Positions 12,090 through 24,582 are shown, numbered from the stretch's first letter. The stretch is 64,000 bases of DNA from Sarocladium kiliense (GCA_030734395.1 JAUZTG010000029.1:4154001-4218000), one strand, 5' to 3'. The notes: generated by a model from the sequence alone, not told the origin. Program-made: numbers and translations.

Positions 12090-12972
12090 GTTGAAGGTGG
12101 CTGTGCACAGTTGTGCCTTGTCAAGTCTAGAAACAGCGAACAAATCGTATAGTGACGTATCTCAAGTCATTCAGTGAAAGTAAAGCGATGCAATGATGAG
12201 GCGATGTGTTTCGGTGTTGAAAGCTTGGGACAGTAGGACATGTCCTATAAGCGACTCGCCTCGATCGAAGACACCCACGGTCGTCTACCACATCCTCCAG
12301 TTCAGCGACATGCCTGGCGTCTTGGAGCAAACGGCAATGCAGCGACCCCGACTCTGCGCGATCGGCGGGCGGTCTCAGTACCCCACAGCTCCATTACTCC
12401 CCTGTGCGTGGAGATGGGAAGTGCGGAGTTGGTAGCCGGTCATGCGCTCGGGCCTGAACCGGTTATCCGAATTAGTATAACCGTCCAGCACAAAGTCTCC
12501 CCCACGAGACTCGCTGCAACACGCTATTGTACAATCGGCCTGGCTAATATGGCATTCCTAATCTTGAAGGAGAGAACTAGCATTGCCTACCGGTAAGGTC
12601 GGTAGTCGGGATAGGGAGATGGAATGATGCTCGCTGAGCTGCTTGTCGTATGGTCCCATGATAGAACGGGGCAAGAAGTCGCTTAGTCTGTTCTGCCATG
12701 AGCTTAAGATTCGAGAACACATGCTATTCAACTTGCAATTGGGTCTTAAAACGTTTGTATGCTTCCTCGTGTCATCTTCTTGAGTATTCATGAGAACCGT
12801 ACAACTACTCTGAACATCTCGATTCAAGTCGAGTGAGTACGCATTCTCACACAGCACACTCCTACACAAGGTAAGATTGTCGCAAGCTCTCCACCTACAC
12901 ATATGCTTATATCCTTCGGTCCCCAGGGCGCCAAGTATACTCTCCCAGTTTCATTCAGGCACTCTCATCACA
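12090..12972. promoter_or_regulatory. Divergent promoter of SDR 1 and BVMO 1
   Basis: 883 bp between two divergent starts in the catabolic block. Holds a CGG-N4-CCG element at 12460-12469 (listed separately). No supported ORF. Confidence 0.55.
12460..12469. promoter_or_regulatory. CGG-TTAT-CCG inverted-triplet element
   Basis: CGGTTATCCG, an inverted pair of CGG triplets with a 4-bp A/T spacer, the form of site bound by Zn2Cys6 dimers. It lies between SDR 1 and BVMO 1. Matching elements occur at 20307 and 28935. Confidence 0.35.
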
Positions 12973-14983
12973 ATGACGGCAATGGAACATCCGCCACCCC
13001 CAAGCACACCCGCCATTGTGGCTGCTCCTATCGCCTCTCCAGCTACAGATGGTGAAGTCCCCAGAGTCGAGCCAGCGGAATTTCCAGAGCTCGCAGCACC
13101 GCGCTTGAATGGCGTCAACGGTCACGCAAATGTGTCCGACGGTGATGTTCTGGACGCGGTAGAGGATGCCTTCAAGCTCAGCTCAAAGTACGGCTACACG
13201 CCGCGCAGACTTAAGGTCTTCACAATTGGCGCTGGCTTCTCTGGTTTGTTGATTGCGCATAAGCTTCAGCACAGATTCCCAGAGATGCAGAATATGGTTG
13301 ATCACACTATCTTTGAGGCTCTGCCCGAGGTCGGAGGTACCTGGTTTGTGAACAACTACCCTGGTGTCCAGTGTGACGTCCCAGCCCACATCTATGTAAG
13401 TTTATTGACAATGATACGCCTCCAAGGAAAATAGGTGAACGAAAGACTGACCAACATCAATAGTCATTCCCATTTGACCCCAACCCAGACTGGAAGCGTT
13501 TCTACGCAAGTGGTGCCGACATCTTAGCATACATCAAGGCCACTGTCAAGAAGTGGAATCTTGACCGCGACTTGCAACTGGAGACGAGAGTTGTGGGCGC
13601 ACATTGGCAGGAAGACATCGGCCAGTGGAAGGTCACTGTTGAGCACAAGGGACAACAGCGTGTTGAGCACTGCCATGTCCTCATCTCAAGTCAAGGCGTT
13701 CTCGTCCACGAGAACTGGCCCAACATCCCCGGTCTTCGCGAGTTCAAGGGCCACTTGACACATTCCGCCCGATGGGACCACAACTACGACTACTCCAACA
13801 AGCGTATTGCTGTCATTGGCAATGGCTCTTCCGGCATTCAGATCGTTCCACAAATGGCCAAGCTGCCGGGTACAGAGGTGACCAACTTCATCCGCGGCCC
13901 TGCATGGGTTTACTATCGCGCGCCTCCATCAAAGCACCTTGGCCGTGAATTCGATGACCCCAACCCGGAGTACACTGAAGAGGAGAAGAAGCGCTTCCGC
14001 GATCCAGAATTGCATCTGCAACATCGCAAGGGTATCATCTCACGGACAAATAAATCTTTCTACATCTTCCTCAAGGGCGAGAACAACAAGAAGGGCATGG
14101 AGGCTGCCGCTGCCCAAATGGCAGAGAAGCTCGGTCATAACAAGGAGTTGTGTGACATGCTAATCCCGAAGTGGGAGCTTGGATGCAGACGCATTACGCC
14201 TGGACCTGGATACCTTGAGTCGTTCTTGAGGCCCAACTGCCACCTCACCAACAGTGGTGTCGTCAAGGTTAGCGATAATGCTATTCACACGGCTGATGGC
14301 AAGGTCCATGAGGTCGACGTCAGTAAGTACAACCTACTTTGCAAGCATTCGCCATCGAGCGAGAGACATTGGATCATATCGGAGCGCTAACGAATGATAC
14401 AGTTGTTTGCGCCACAGGCTTTGATGTCTCTCACCGGCCTCGTTACCCCATCGTCGGCCTCGACAAGACGACAGACCTCGCTACCGAGTGGAAGAACGAC
14501 CCACAATCATATCTCAGCGTATCTGTCCCCAACTACCCCAACTACTTCATCATGATGGGCCCCAACTGTTTGGGTGGCCATGGCTCCCTCGTTGAGTCGC
14601 TCAACTGGACTGGTGACTACTTCGTCAAGTGGATCAAGAAGATGGCCACCGAAGACATCAAATACGTCCACCCCAAGAAGAAGGTCGTTGAAGCATTCAT
14701 CAAGACCATTGGTGAAATCCACAAGAGTCTTGTCTGGACTGGCGCTTGCAGCAGTTGGTACAAGCGTGGGACGGTCGACGGCAGAGTCACTGCCTTGTTC
14801 GGTGGAAGCGCACATCTCTTCCAGAGGATGCTCGCCGACATCAGGGGTGAGGACTATGAGATTGAGTACAATACGGTGAACCCGTTCAGATTTATGGGCA
14901 ATGGGTTCACGGAATGGGAGTTCGATGAGAAGAGCGACCTGTCGTGGTATGTTGAGAAGGCAGAAACTCTTCGGACGACTTGA
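12973..14983 (+). CDS. Baeyer-Villiger monooxygenase 1 (long N-terminal extension)
   Basis: FAD/NADPH flavoprotein inserting oxygen next to a ketone carbonyl to give an ester or lactone. Exons 12973..13395, 13464..14322 and 14403..14983 (introns 68 and 80 bp); 620 residues. Motifs: FAD-binding GAGFSG (86-91), EVGGTWFVNNYPGVQCDVPAHIY, the type I BVMO fingerprint FKGHLTHSARW (235-245), the NADPH-binding GNGSSG (260-265) and ATGFDVS near the C-terminus. The roughly 80 residues before the first Rossmann fold, Pro/Ala-rich then helical, recall the N-extended group of 4-hydroxyacetophenone monooxygenase-type enzymes; CRRITPGPGYLESFLRPN fits that group too. The substrate is unknown. It is divergent from SDR 1 and convergent with the pathway regulator. 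Confidence 0.93.
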
Positions 14984-15182
14984 CAGGGGCAGAGGTCGCG
15001 GGAAGTGTTAGCAGTGGAAAGGACATAAGATTCGACTTGATTGAGTTTAGACATCATGCAGGAGTGTCGCACCATTATAGTAACTGGGTATCTCTTAGAA
15101 GAATAGAGTACATCAAACACCCTAAGACAACAAACTCCCTCCGCCCATCGAGATGAGCCGAAGCCTATTGATGTTTGCAATA

Positions 15183-17360
15183 TTATAAGCCGAACCCAAA
15201 GTCCGTGAAGTCGGTGATTGGCTCCAGTAAGCCTTGGTAATCCATCGTAAATATGTCTTGCAGAATCATGTCCTCCGGAGATGGCAACCTGGTTGGAACT
15301 CCAAGCTCGTCGCTCGGAAGCAACGCTGCGGCGATAGAGCTTGTGTCTCGACTGACGAATGGAAACAATTGTGTCCAGTCAAAGTCTGGGCTTACATCCG
15401 TGATCCCATCTTGGGCTGATCGGTCTGGCTCTGTCGGCTCTGAATGGTCGGTGCCATTCATGTGAGGTGGTTGAACGTGTGCATTGCGAGATGCATCACC
15501 ACCGCCACCATTGCCGTTCGACTCTCGCAAACGGTCGAATCCGCGCCTGATGACATTTGCAGATCCCCACATGCGCTGCAGTTGGGCTACAGCGTTGGTC
15601 AAGACGTCAAGTCCATCATTTGCATCCTTTCGCAGGTTCTCAATCCGGCATGCCTGGAGAAGTGCGATAAAGGCGGTTCCACTATACCAGCAGGTGATGG
15701 CCATGAGGAAACGCGCATCTCCTCGAGAGAGTATGTCCTTCAGTATTCGGACAATGCAAGATGCTGCGACGATGGCGGGTGGCAGAGCTTGGGGCAGCGC
15801 ATGCGTTGAGCGACGGAGGTGTAGAACGATGATTGTGGTAAGGTATGGTAGGTAGAGTTGATGGACATCGCGATCGAACCACCTCGTTCGCGCGGAGTTT
15901 ATAGGAAGCTGCAGATGAGGAGGCACAGATCTCACCCAGTCGACGAGTTCTTGTCGCAGTTCAGTCGTTGATGGCAATGAAGTGGCCGACGCTGATCCAG
16001 ACCGTGCCAAAGTCTTTGCTATCCTCCCAATGATAGCACACAGTCGCACCCAGTAGATGAACACTTCTCCCTTCCGCTGCATAATTGGGTCGTCGGGGAA
16101 GTCTGCCAAAGTGAGTTCCTGGACATTGCAGTCATCTGGGTCAATGATGCATGGTTTGCTCTGACACAGTGCTGTGAGACGTTCTCTTGCAAAAGCGGTC
16201 CACCAGATCCTTCGACGGAGTGATAGAACAACTGGATCTTTGAGGGGATGATTAGGCCCCGGCTCACGATGATAGTTCATCTGCTGGGCATGCCTAATGA
16301 GAACAGAAGTCCACCACCAGGAGGAATGGCGCCTGGCTGTCGTGGGTGGTCGAGGAGCCCACCAGTAGAACAGGGAGATCGCTTGCAAAGTCGTCATACC
16401 GTCAGGCTCTTCGTCATCGTAGAGTATGTTTGTGGCTCTTTTATAGTACATCGCTGGTCCCTCATGAGGGATGAGAGGTGGTCTGATATGGCTTGCTGCA
16501 ACCGCAAGCGAGTTGGCCAGTAGAGGGGAGCTCCGTGCAGTTTCAGCGAGGGTATCCATATCGAGAACAGGGCACCAAGTATAGCAGAACTCGAGGTAGG
16601 TTTCGGCAAAGATCTCCTGCAGTTCAGGCTGTTGCGCATCTGAAATCTCATAATTCCTTTGCACTGAGCCTTCCATGTGATCCTGCTGTTCGGCGTCATG
16701 CTGGTTCTCGGGTCCGTACACCTGTAGGAAGCCTATGTCGACATCGCTTGGGTTGCTTTGAACTGTCGCAGCGCCATGTGGTCGCCCGCTTGCCGTCTTT
16801 GTCGACTGGGGACTATCTGTATGTGGCTGTTGTTGGTGTTGGTAAGCATGTTGGTGTTGTATGTGCTGAGTGTGTTGTTGCTGCTGCTGTTGTTGTTGCT
16901 GGAAATGCTGTCGAGGAGAGGGAGCTGGGAGAAACGAGATTGATTCAGACGGTGCGGGAACAACATCTGATACGTAGGTGTCCAGCTTCGGAGGTTCTGA
17001 TTCATTCATCCCTGGTGGCGATTGAGATCTGGCATCACGGTCTTCCTGCTGAGGCTCCTGGGTCTGATGCTGGCGTCCAGAGTTGCGTGTCTGTTTTGTG
17101 CGCTTCGACGGCCGGAGGTGACAGCTTCGCTCAGCAGTTACACAATTAGAACAGCCGCTCTGACCTTGCGCTGTGCGAGCTTGGAGATCACATTTGACTT
17201 TACGCGCATGGCAGTCTACGCATGTCCTGTGATCCCGGTTAGATGCGACGCTTGAGGGTGGTGCCGCGATCGGACTGCAACAAGCAACTCACACGAGGGC
17301 CCTCTTCCGCTTGGGCTGCCTGCCGTTGAAGTGCATCCAGTCGGTGATTATCTCAGTCAT
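15183..17360 (-). CDS. Zn2Cys6 transcription factor, probable regulator of the catabolic block
   Basis: Exons on the minus strand: 17360..17293 and 17226..15183 (66-bp intron); 703 residues. The short first exon is easy to miss: it encodes MTEIITDWMHFNGRQPKRKR and splices into the zinc cluster. Cysteines at about 25, 28, 35, 48, 51 and 58 give C-x2-C-x6-C-x12-C-x2-C-x6-C, the binuclear Zn cluster, preceded by a basic PKRKR stretch. A Gln/His-rich tract (nine consecutive Gln near residue 132) follows, then the fungal_trans domain (FYWWAPRP, RRRIWWTAFARERL, KPCIIDPDDC), a Gly/Asn-rich linker and an acidic aromatic C-terminus (DFTDFGFGL) that looks like an activation domain. It lies between BVMO 1 and the MFS carrier; the place and type suggest a pathway-specific regulator. 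Confidence 0.94.
16820..16905 (-). repeat. CAG/CAA microsatellite-like tract encoding poly-Gln
   Basis: Imperfect CAA/CAG repeats read on the minus strand inside the regulator CDS, encoding a Gln/His-rich segment. The tract stays in frame. Confidence 0.7.
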
Positions 17361-17911
17361 GGTTAGAATGAGCTTTGATCTGGACCACAACTGCCAACCG
17401 CTCTTCTGGTGTCGGAGGATGTAGATTGAAGGTTCTGAATTCAAGGGTCTCACTTTCGGGGAAGACCAGGTTGCCGAGGCGGCGTCGAGAGCAACTCCCC
17501 TTCCGCGCTGCCCCAACTGCACTGAACTTCGTCTAGCGCGGGACAATGCGGGGAACCTTGGAAATCGTGTCTCTTAGCACAAGTATTTACTCTGTCTGTT
17601 GTGGAGAAACTGGACTTGAGCTGAATGGCCCGTCAAATTCCAGTAGCCTGGGTCCCAAGGGAAGAACACGCTATGGCACGGAGTTCAGAGTTCACACTAC
17701 GAGACACTTCTCTGAGAGCGAGAGATCGCATTATAGAGACCACGATTGAATATGCGGTTGTAGTGCTTTAACAGAACAGTAAACTTCAGTGGTCAAATTA
17801 CACAACTACTTCTGTTCAACGGACTAGCTCCGCTAACTCTAGCACAAAAATACGAGTACCATCCTCCGACGCACTCCGACAGGAGAACGCTCAAACAAAG
17901 TCCAGGGGCTC
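17361..17911. other. Intergenic, 0.55 kb
   Basis: Promoter of the regulator and 3' region of the MFS gene, both on the minus strand. No supported ORF or repeat. Confidence 0.5.
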
Positions 17912-19714
17912 CTAAAGGATATACCTGAATTGGGGGTTCTGGGTATCTTGTCAGCTTCATGCAGGCATATTGTGGTGTGACGAGGGTCAAACTTACCTTT
18001 TTATCAGTGAGATCATCGTCGAACGCATTGTCGAAGCCCTCAGCGATGCCTGCCTTGTCGCGCTTCTTGTTGTCCCACATGCAAAGGCCGCGGTAGACGA
18101 GAATAAGAAGCGCAGCAGCAATCGATGTCACCACAACAACGATGAAGCCAGGGGCATATCGAGGCGCGTCCTCTGCCTTGAAAGCGAGAGGGCCGACGAA
18201 GTTGCCTGTTTGCCATTGTTAACCCTGGCTCAAAGACCACATGAAAGTCAGCCAGGATTGTCTCTAGACTCCAACTTACCGAGACAGTAGCCGAGGAAAA
18301 GGCCTGAGGAAGCAATCGAGCGCTTCGTGTAGCCAGCTGTGTTTGCAACAGCTAGACCCATGAGCACAGCGTAACCACCTCCAATGGAGGGCAGGATGGA
18401 TGTAGCAAAAAGCAGAGCACCCTTCTGCGAGAGAGGAAGCAGCCAAAGCAGCAGAGCAGCCAAAACTGTTCCCATCTGGGCACCGAAGATAAGGTATGCA
18501 CGAGCATTCGGCAGCTTGTAAGCCAGGAAACTGAGAATAAGCATGATCGTTCCTCCGTAGAAGCCAGCCGGAATAAGCAGCAGCAGAGACTTAAGGGTGC
18601 TGAAGCCAAAGCCGTGGATAATGATGGGCACGAAGGTAGAGATGGGAGCGTTGGCCAGCATAGAGAGGAAGGCAACAGAGAAGGTGAGCCAGAACTTGGG
18701 GTCGAGAAGCAGTTCCGTCACCTGAGGCAGCTTGTAGTGGGTGTTGCGGACACCAGAGTTGTTCTCTCGGAGGCGGGAAACGACGATGAATCTCTCTCGC
18801 TCAGTGTAGCCTCTGGCACGGATCGGGTCCGGGGGAAGAACAAGCCAGAGTAGAAGGCCCCAGACCATGGTGAGACCACCAGCGAAGTAGTACATGTACT
18901 TCCAGGAGGAGGTGCCGCCGTTGAGAAGACCAAATCCGTAGTTGATCAGGGGTGAGAAGATGGAAACGTAGCCGGTGCAACTGTACCAGATTCCCATTCT
19001 CATCGCTTGCTCAGGTTTCGTGTACCACATACCCTGGAATGTAACATTCTTGTTCAGACGCGCGGTTCCTCGATGGCAAATCTTCGAAGCTTCAGGGGAG
19101 ACTTACGACAATGAGCATGAACAAGGGACTGACACCACTCTCGAGAAGTCCAAGACAGAATCTCTGCGCGTAGAGCCCCTGCCAATTGTGGCAGACAGTG
19201 GTAAGGATGAGGCAGAGACCCCAGAGTGTAACGATAATACAGGCAACTCGCTCAACGGGGAAGCGCTGGGCAAGAATCATGGCAGGATAGGCGCCAACAA
19301 TGAAGCCAAGGTAGAAGATGGAGGCAGACCAGGCATATCGGTTACCACCAAGGTCGAGATCGGTTCGAAGTCCAAAAAGTGCCTGTTTGGAAACGGAAGT
19401 CAGGTTAGATATTTGTGAAAGAAGGATTGTGCGCCGGCTGTAATAGAAGAACTTACTGCTTGAGAAAGCATAGCCTTGTCGTAGTACTGCAGACCATAGG
19501 TGATACAGAGGACAGGCATGAGCTTCCAATCGATCTTCTTTCGTACTTTCTTCTCCTCTTCTTCCGTCCATGTCTGTGGGCCATCATACGTGGCCAACAC
19601 CTTCATAGCCTCATCATGATGGACAGTATCAATGGTCTGAACGGGCTTCATGTCGTTCGAGACATGCTCGTCTTCAGCCATATGGACTCCCTGGCTCTTC
19701 ACGTCCTCAGACAT
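17912..19714 (-). CDS. MFS transporter, DAL5-like anion:cation symporter family
   Basis: Proton-coupled carrier for small organic anions, probably in the plasma membrane. Exons on the minus strand: 19714..19457, 19382..19107, 19033..18280, 18205..17997 and 17938..17912; the last exon encodes only eight residues (NPQFRYIL). 507 residues. Seen: N-terminal cytoplasmic KKIDWKLMPVLCITYGLQYYDKAMLSQA, GGNRYAWSASIFYLGFIVGAYPAMILAQR, the QRFCLGLLESGVSP family motif, then further hydrophobic segments to about 12. The C-terminal FDDDLTDKKNPQFRY is typical of DAL5/TNA1-type carriers (allantoate, nicotinate, biotin precursors). It sits beside the regulator and divergent from the metallo-hydrolase, so uptake of an acidic pathway substrate is likely. 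An ATG at 19714 was chosen; 19681 is an alternative. Confidence 0.93.
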
Positions 19715-20781
19715 GATCTCAAGCAAGAATGACCAGGAAGAGTGTGAATTCTCTTAGGAGGGTATGAAGTTGAATGTAAAAAAGACGAGATGAAATCTTG
19801 AAGGTGATAAAGATCGGCGTTGGAGGGTTGAGGATCTGGGGAATCAACTTATGGTATATGTTGTTTCTGTAAAGGGGGCAGATCCAGGCCCCGGGGAGCT
19901 GGGGATGTGCTGCAAAGGCGAGAACACAGCACACCAGTACGCTGGAACGTGGGGAAATGCGGGGATCGGTTGCGGAGAGTGCGAGAGATGCGAGTCCGGG
20001 GGAGAGATTCAGACTCAACAGAAACTTGATTACCGGCTTGGATTGGTGAAAGCCAGGGTATGTTGGGCGTCCGACTGAGCTCTCTTAGTCCAAGCCACAG
20101 CTGCTCGACAAGGAGGCGTCGAGTAGTGAAGTTTGACTGCCGCTTGTTGCGTCGAAACCTCTGATCAATGCGAGTTCAGACCCATTCCAAGATTCAATAT
20201 TATCAGGATCGAAGGGAATCCAGAGGTCTAGACAACTCGCCATGTTGCAGGCTAGACGTGCAGCTGAGTCGCTCCATCGCTTAGCTTGGCGTCGCCTATC
20301 TTCATCCGGATTACCGGTGTCCACCAATTTCTACAACCGAGAAGCTTAAGTGGAATTAGTCCACTGGAGTTTAGCGCTGAGGCCAGACGAGGGGGGGTTG
20401 CTGAACAATTCATTACGCATCAGACATGCCTTTTGCGTGCTTCACGAGGCCCGACCGTCCGGTTAACTCCGCTGTGACTTATATCGCTTGCGCATGAATG
20501 ACATGCGCCACAAATACAAACGGGTTTGCCGAAGTACACAGGATCTTATCCCAGGATACACGTGGCTCCGAGGGACCCGAAGCATCCCTTCAGGCCTTAG
20601 CGCAGTCTCGACTCTCAGGTGCTCCCGACGCTCATGACCAGAGTCCCAGGATACAGAGTTGACGACCTAGCTGAGTACTGCTGGATAGTGCTGCAATCGG
20701 CCAAGCTACCCTATGTCACTTCTGTCACGAAGTCTTGCAGTATATCGCAAGTGACCAGAATTCACACAACTATTCACAACA
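19715..20781. promoter_or_regulatory. Divergent promoter of the MFS carrier and the metallo-hydrolase
   Basis: 1.07 kb between two divergent starts. Holds a CGG-ATTA-CCG element at 20307-20316. Short frames only; no supported gene. Confidence 0.5.
20307..20316. promoter_or_regulatory. CGG-ATTA-CCG inverted-triplet element
   Basis: CGGATTACCG within the longer near-palindrome CCGGATTACCGG. Same triplets and spacing as the elements at 12460 and 28935. Confidence 0.35.
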
Positions 20782-22014
20782 ATGTCGGAGACAACAGCCC
20801 AAGTCCAGCTCCCAGCTGGGGAGGTTACTGTTTCGGTCAGCCTCATCAACCCTGTGAACTTTGGTCCAGCAATCCTGTCACGGTTCATGGCACCACCAGT
20901 CCCAGGGCTTGAGACTTTCAAGACTTCGCCTTCACACTCATTCCTATTGGAGCACCCTTCGGGCCGTCGCTTAGTCTTTGACCTGGGAATCAGGAAGGAC
21001 TATGAGAATTACGCACCGAAGATTGCGTCTTACATACCCACGACTAAGTACAATATCGAGGTGGAGAAGAATGTGGTAGATATTCTTCAAGAGGGTGGGG
21101 TGCCAGCAGAAAGCATTGAGGCTGTGATTTGGAGGTGAGTGAATGTCTTTACCTGGGAGGTGGCCACGGATCACTTCAGTACTTGATATTTATGGAATGA
21201 TGTTAGTCACTGGCATTGGGATCATATCGGCGATCCTTCAACATTTCCATCTTCGACTGATCTTATCGTTGGTCAAGGATTCAAAGAAGCCATGCTTCCT
21301 GGTGCACCAGCCAATCCCGATTCTCCTATTCAGGAGTCAGATTATACGTGAGTTCGATGACCCCTATCTAATCAAACCTAGATTGGACTGTTGCTGATAC
21401 CTAATAGGGGACGTCTTCTCAGAGAGATCGTGTTCCAAGGCGAGAACACCCTGAAAATTGGCAATTTCCCGGCGTACGACTACTTTGGTGATGGCTCATT
21501 CTATCTGCTCGATAGTCCCGGCCATGCCGTCGGTCATCTGTGTGGGCTTGCACGCACAACCAGCACCCCAGCCAGTTTCGTACTCTTAGGTGGCGATATC
21601 TGCCATTACGCCGGCATTTTCAGGCCCTCAAAGCATCTTCCTATGCCCGACAAAATCACACCTCACCCTTGTCTGCCTGACGAGAACACTTCTCTATGCC
21701 CAGGTCACGCATGGGAAGACCTGCAAAAGTCTCGTGGGCGAGAAAGCACAGATACCTTGTACGATATGACTTTTGGTCATGATGTTCCGCTGGCTACCAG
21801 GACTGCAGGCAAACTCCAAGAGCTGGATTGCTTGGAAAATGTGTTCGTGATCATCGCTCACGACTCCACGGTCAGGGATGGTGTTCCTCACTTCCCACAG
21901 AACCTCAATGTCTGGATGGAGAATGGTTGGGCAAAGAAGCTGAAATGGGCTTTTCTTAAGGATATGAAGGAGTATTGGAGCTCGAAGGGCCTACTCGAGA
22001 CTAAAACTACGTAG
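20782..22014 (+). CDS. Metallo-beta-lactamase-fold hydrolase, lactonase type
   Basis: Probable Zn hydrolase acting on a lactone or related ring. Exons 20782..21134, 21207..21347 and 21408..22014 (introns 72 and 60 bp); 366 residues. The metal motif HWHWDH (about 119-124) is created exactly across the first splice junction, which supports the exon model. Further ligands: His in DSPGHAVGH (about 203), Asp in LLGGDICHY (about 227) and His in IIAHDST (about 315), the H-x-H-x-D-H / H / D / H set of N-acyl-homoserine-lactonase-like enzymes. No signal peptide. Fungal relatives include hydrolases of benzoxazolinone-type rings. In this block it could open the lactone made by a BVMO. It is divergent from the MFS gene and convergent with BVMO 2, whose stop is 156 bp away. 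Confidence 0.9.
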
Positions 22015-22170
22015 TCAAATGTGACCACGATGTAACTATCACATGACCATCTTCTACACAGCCTCTGCCTTACTCGGTTGTTTAGGCCTTCTCAGTTCTT
22101 GAGAACGTTTAACAACTTTCTTCATTGAGTACTATGCATATAGATCATTGGCTATTTCTCTCTAATCCTG

Positions 22171-23871
22171 TCATCCGCAGGTGATCTCAAAATCAGCATA
22201 GTTCCGTGCCTTGACTTCATCGCACTTCTTCCTGTACCCCGGCGCCGGCCCATTATATCTCGTCAATGACCTCTTCTGCTTGCTCTTCAGGTTCTTGTTC
22301 ACACCCGTCATCCATGAGTCGACCTCATTCGCAAGCAACCCCTTTGCGCACTCTCCCACGTGCTGATACCACTGATCCATCTTCTCCTGTGATGGCTGAA
22401 CACGAAGCACATTGTTGTCACGTCCGAAACGGATAAAGTTGGCTACCCAGTCGACTGCGTATTCAATACTACGGGGAATGTTGCCGAACATTTGGTGGGG
22501 CCCCATGACCATGAACATGTTGGGGAAGTCCTTGACTGTGAGGCCAAGGTAGGTCTGGATGCCGTTGCTCCAGGTGTCTCGCAGCTTGACACCATCGATG
22601 CCCTGGAAGTCGATAGCGTTGAACGACCCTGTGACAGCATCGAAACCAGTGGCGTAGATGAGGATGTCAAATTCGTGTTCAGTGGCAGTAGTCTTAATAC
22701 CCTTCTCGGTAATGCGCTCAATCGGTGTCTCGGTCAGGTCCACCAGCTTGACATGAGGCTGGTTGAAGGCCTCGTAGTAGCCACTCTCAAGCGGGACTCT
22801 TCGTGTGCCAAAGCCGTGGTTCTTAGGGATAAGCTTCTCTGCCACGATAGGGTCATTGACTCGTGCGCGGATCTTTTCAGCGTGGAATTCGCTGTAAAGT
22901 CGGTTGGCCTCGCGGTCAGTCGCGATGTCGGATGAGACACTGAGGACCTTGGCAAAGCCGGGCTTCTGGTAAAGCTCCTCCCAGTGGGCGAATAGCTCCT
23001 CCTTGGGGACGTCTGTTGTTTTCCTGCTGTCGCCGACATGGATGAAACAGGCGTATGACTCGAGGCAGGCCTTGAAGATCTCGGGGTACCTCTTTCGGAT
23101 GAGGGCCATCTCCTCTGGGCTGATCTTGGAGTTTCGGAGAGGTGCAGTCCAGTTGGGTGTCCTCTGGAAGACAGTCAAACTGCCAGCAGTCTTATAGATC
23201 TCCTGAATAGTTTGAATAGCTGTCGCGCCGGTGCCGATGATACCAACTCGCTTGCCAGTGAGCTCCGAGTGATCGCTGGGCCACCGCGCAGTGTGCCATG
23301 CCTTGCCCTTGTAGTCATTGACGCCTGGAATATCTGGTAATGTCGGCTGGTTCAAGATGCCAATCCCTGTGATGATGTAGCGGCTGGTGTACTGCTTTCC
23401 TGACTCATCGGCCAGGGTCCAGGAGTTGCTGTCCTGCTGAAAATGTGCTGACTTGACGCGTGTGTTGAATTGCATGTCCCCCTTCAGGTCGAACTTCTTG
23501 ACTAGGTATTGGATGTACCTGAGCGTCTCGGCCTGTGGCGCAAAGTGCTCCGTCCATGCCCACTCGTCGAGGACCTCTTGTGAGAAGGAGAAGATATAGG
23601 AGTAACTCTCCGAGTCAAATCGTGCACCAGGATAACGGTTCCTGTCCAGCTTCGTTAGATGATTGACAAATAGGCTTCATTTCATGGGTCTGTAGACCAG
23701 TATAGTGACTTACCAGAACCAAGTGCCGCCCTCGGCCTCACCAGCCTCAATGACCCTGGCTCTGAGGCCGAGCTCGCGCATGCGCAACAACGAGTAGATC
23801 CCACTCAGCCCTCCGCCAATGATGAGGACGTCGTAGTCCAAGGCCTTGTTAACTTCCTGAAATGCCGCCAT
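22171..23871 (-). CDS. Baeyer-Villiger monooxygenase 2 (cyclohexanone/phenylacetone monooxygenase-like)
   Basis: Exons on the minus strand: 23871..23714 and 23641..22171 (72-bp intron); 542 residues, the usual length of short type I BVMOs. Motifs: GGGLSG (19-24), the very typical GGTWFWNRYPGARFDSESYSY block starting near residue 48 (the intron splits its Trp-Asn junction), the fingerprint YKGKAWHTARWP (163-174, with Tyr in place of the usual Phe), GTGATA (189-194) and YATGFDAVTGSF. This is the cyclohexanone-monooxygenase type, unlike BVMO 1, so the two are not a recent duplicate. The ATG at 23871 gives a compact N-terminus; an open frame continues upstream to 24021. Its upstream neighbour on the same strand is the HSL-type hydrolase, the expected next enzyme in lactone opening. 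Confidence 0.95.
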
Positions 23872-24582
23872 GGTGAACTTCTTCAGCTCAGTAACTGTCT
23901 GTGGTAGTCCTGTTCTGCGGGTAACTCGCAAGTGTGACCGTGACTTTGCGACACTACTTGCGCCCTGGATCGGGTTGAGTCGAGACTTAGAGCTGGTGGA
24001 CAATAAGAGATACAAGTCCAAGGCTTCAAAACAATCTTCATCGAGCGATCGTCGCCTCTTTCTGTATAAGGTACTGTCTGGATGACAGACAATTCTTTGC
24101 CGCCACGGAATTCACTTTATCAGATAGCTCCGACGACTCCAGCACCCTCCGCTCGGTGCTCCTCTTAGCGTACTTGTTCCAGCATTTACCCCAGATGCCC
24201 CAGCCCATGTGGCACCATTGCGACCATCTCCAAGTACTGGCCTCTCCGAATGAGGACAGCCGAAAGACCGGTGTCGGCGTTGGTGCAAGTCCCCGGCAAC
24301 CCCCGCAAACCCCAACTTTGCACGAGGATAGCCGAATGCCGTGTTCGCAACCCTTTCGGTAATGCAATGCAAGCCAAGCGTTGACGCGCGCGGGAGTCCC
24401 AGGCAGGTATGAAGTTACTCACATCTTTTCTCGGCAAATTACGCGTCTTACTGGGAACGAATCACAGCCATGCCTAACTCACCATTCCAGAACCAACGAG
24501 GGCTTCACCAGGCTGATGGAGATTTCGTTCTGACCACGTGAGAAATCACGCGTGGACGAGTGTCATTACGAGACTATTGATT
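23872..24582. other. Intergenic, 0.7 kb, promoter of BVMO 2
   Basis: Upstream region of BVMO 2 and 3' region of the hydrolase gene. A half-site CGGTAAT occurs near 24357 but no full CGG-N4-CCG. No supported ORF. Confidence 0.5.

Noticed and set aside
16493..17149. 218-codon ORF on the + strand
   Set aside because: It is antisense to the Zn2Cys6 regulator, and its Leu/Val runs mirror the Gln/His repeat tract.
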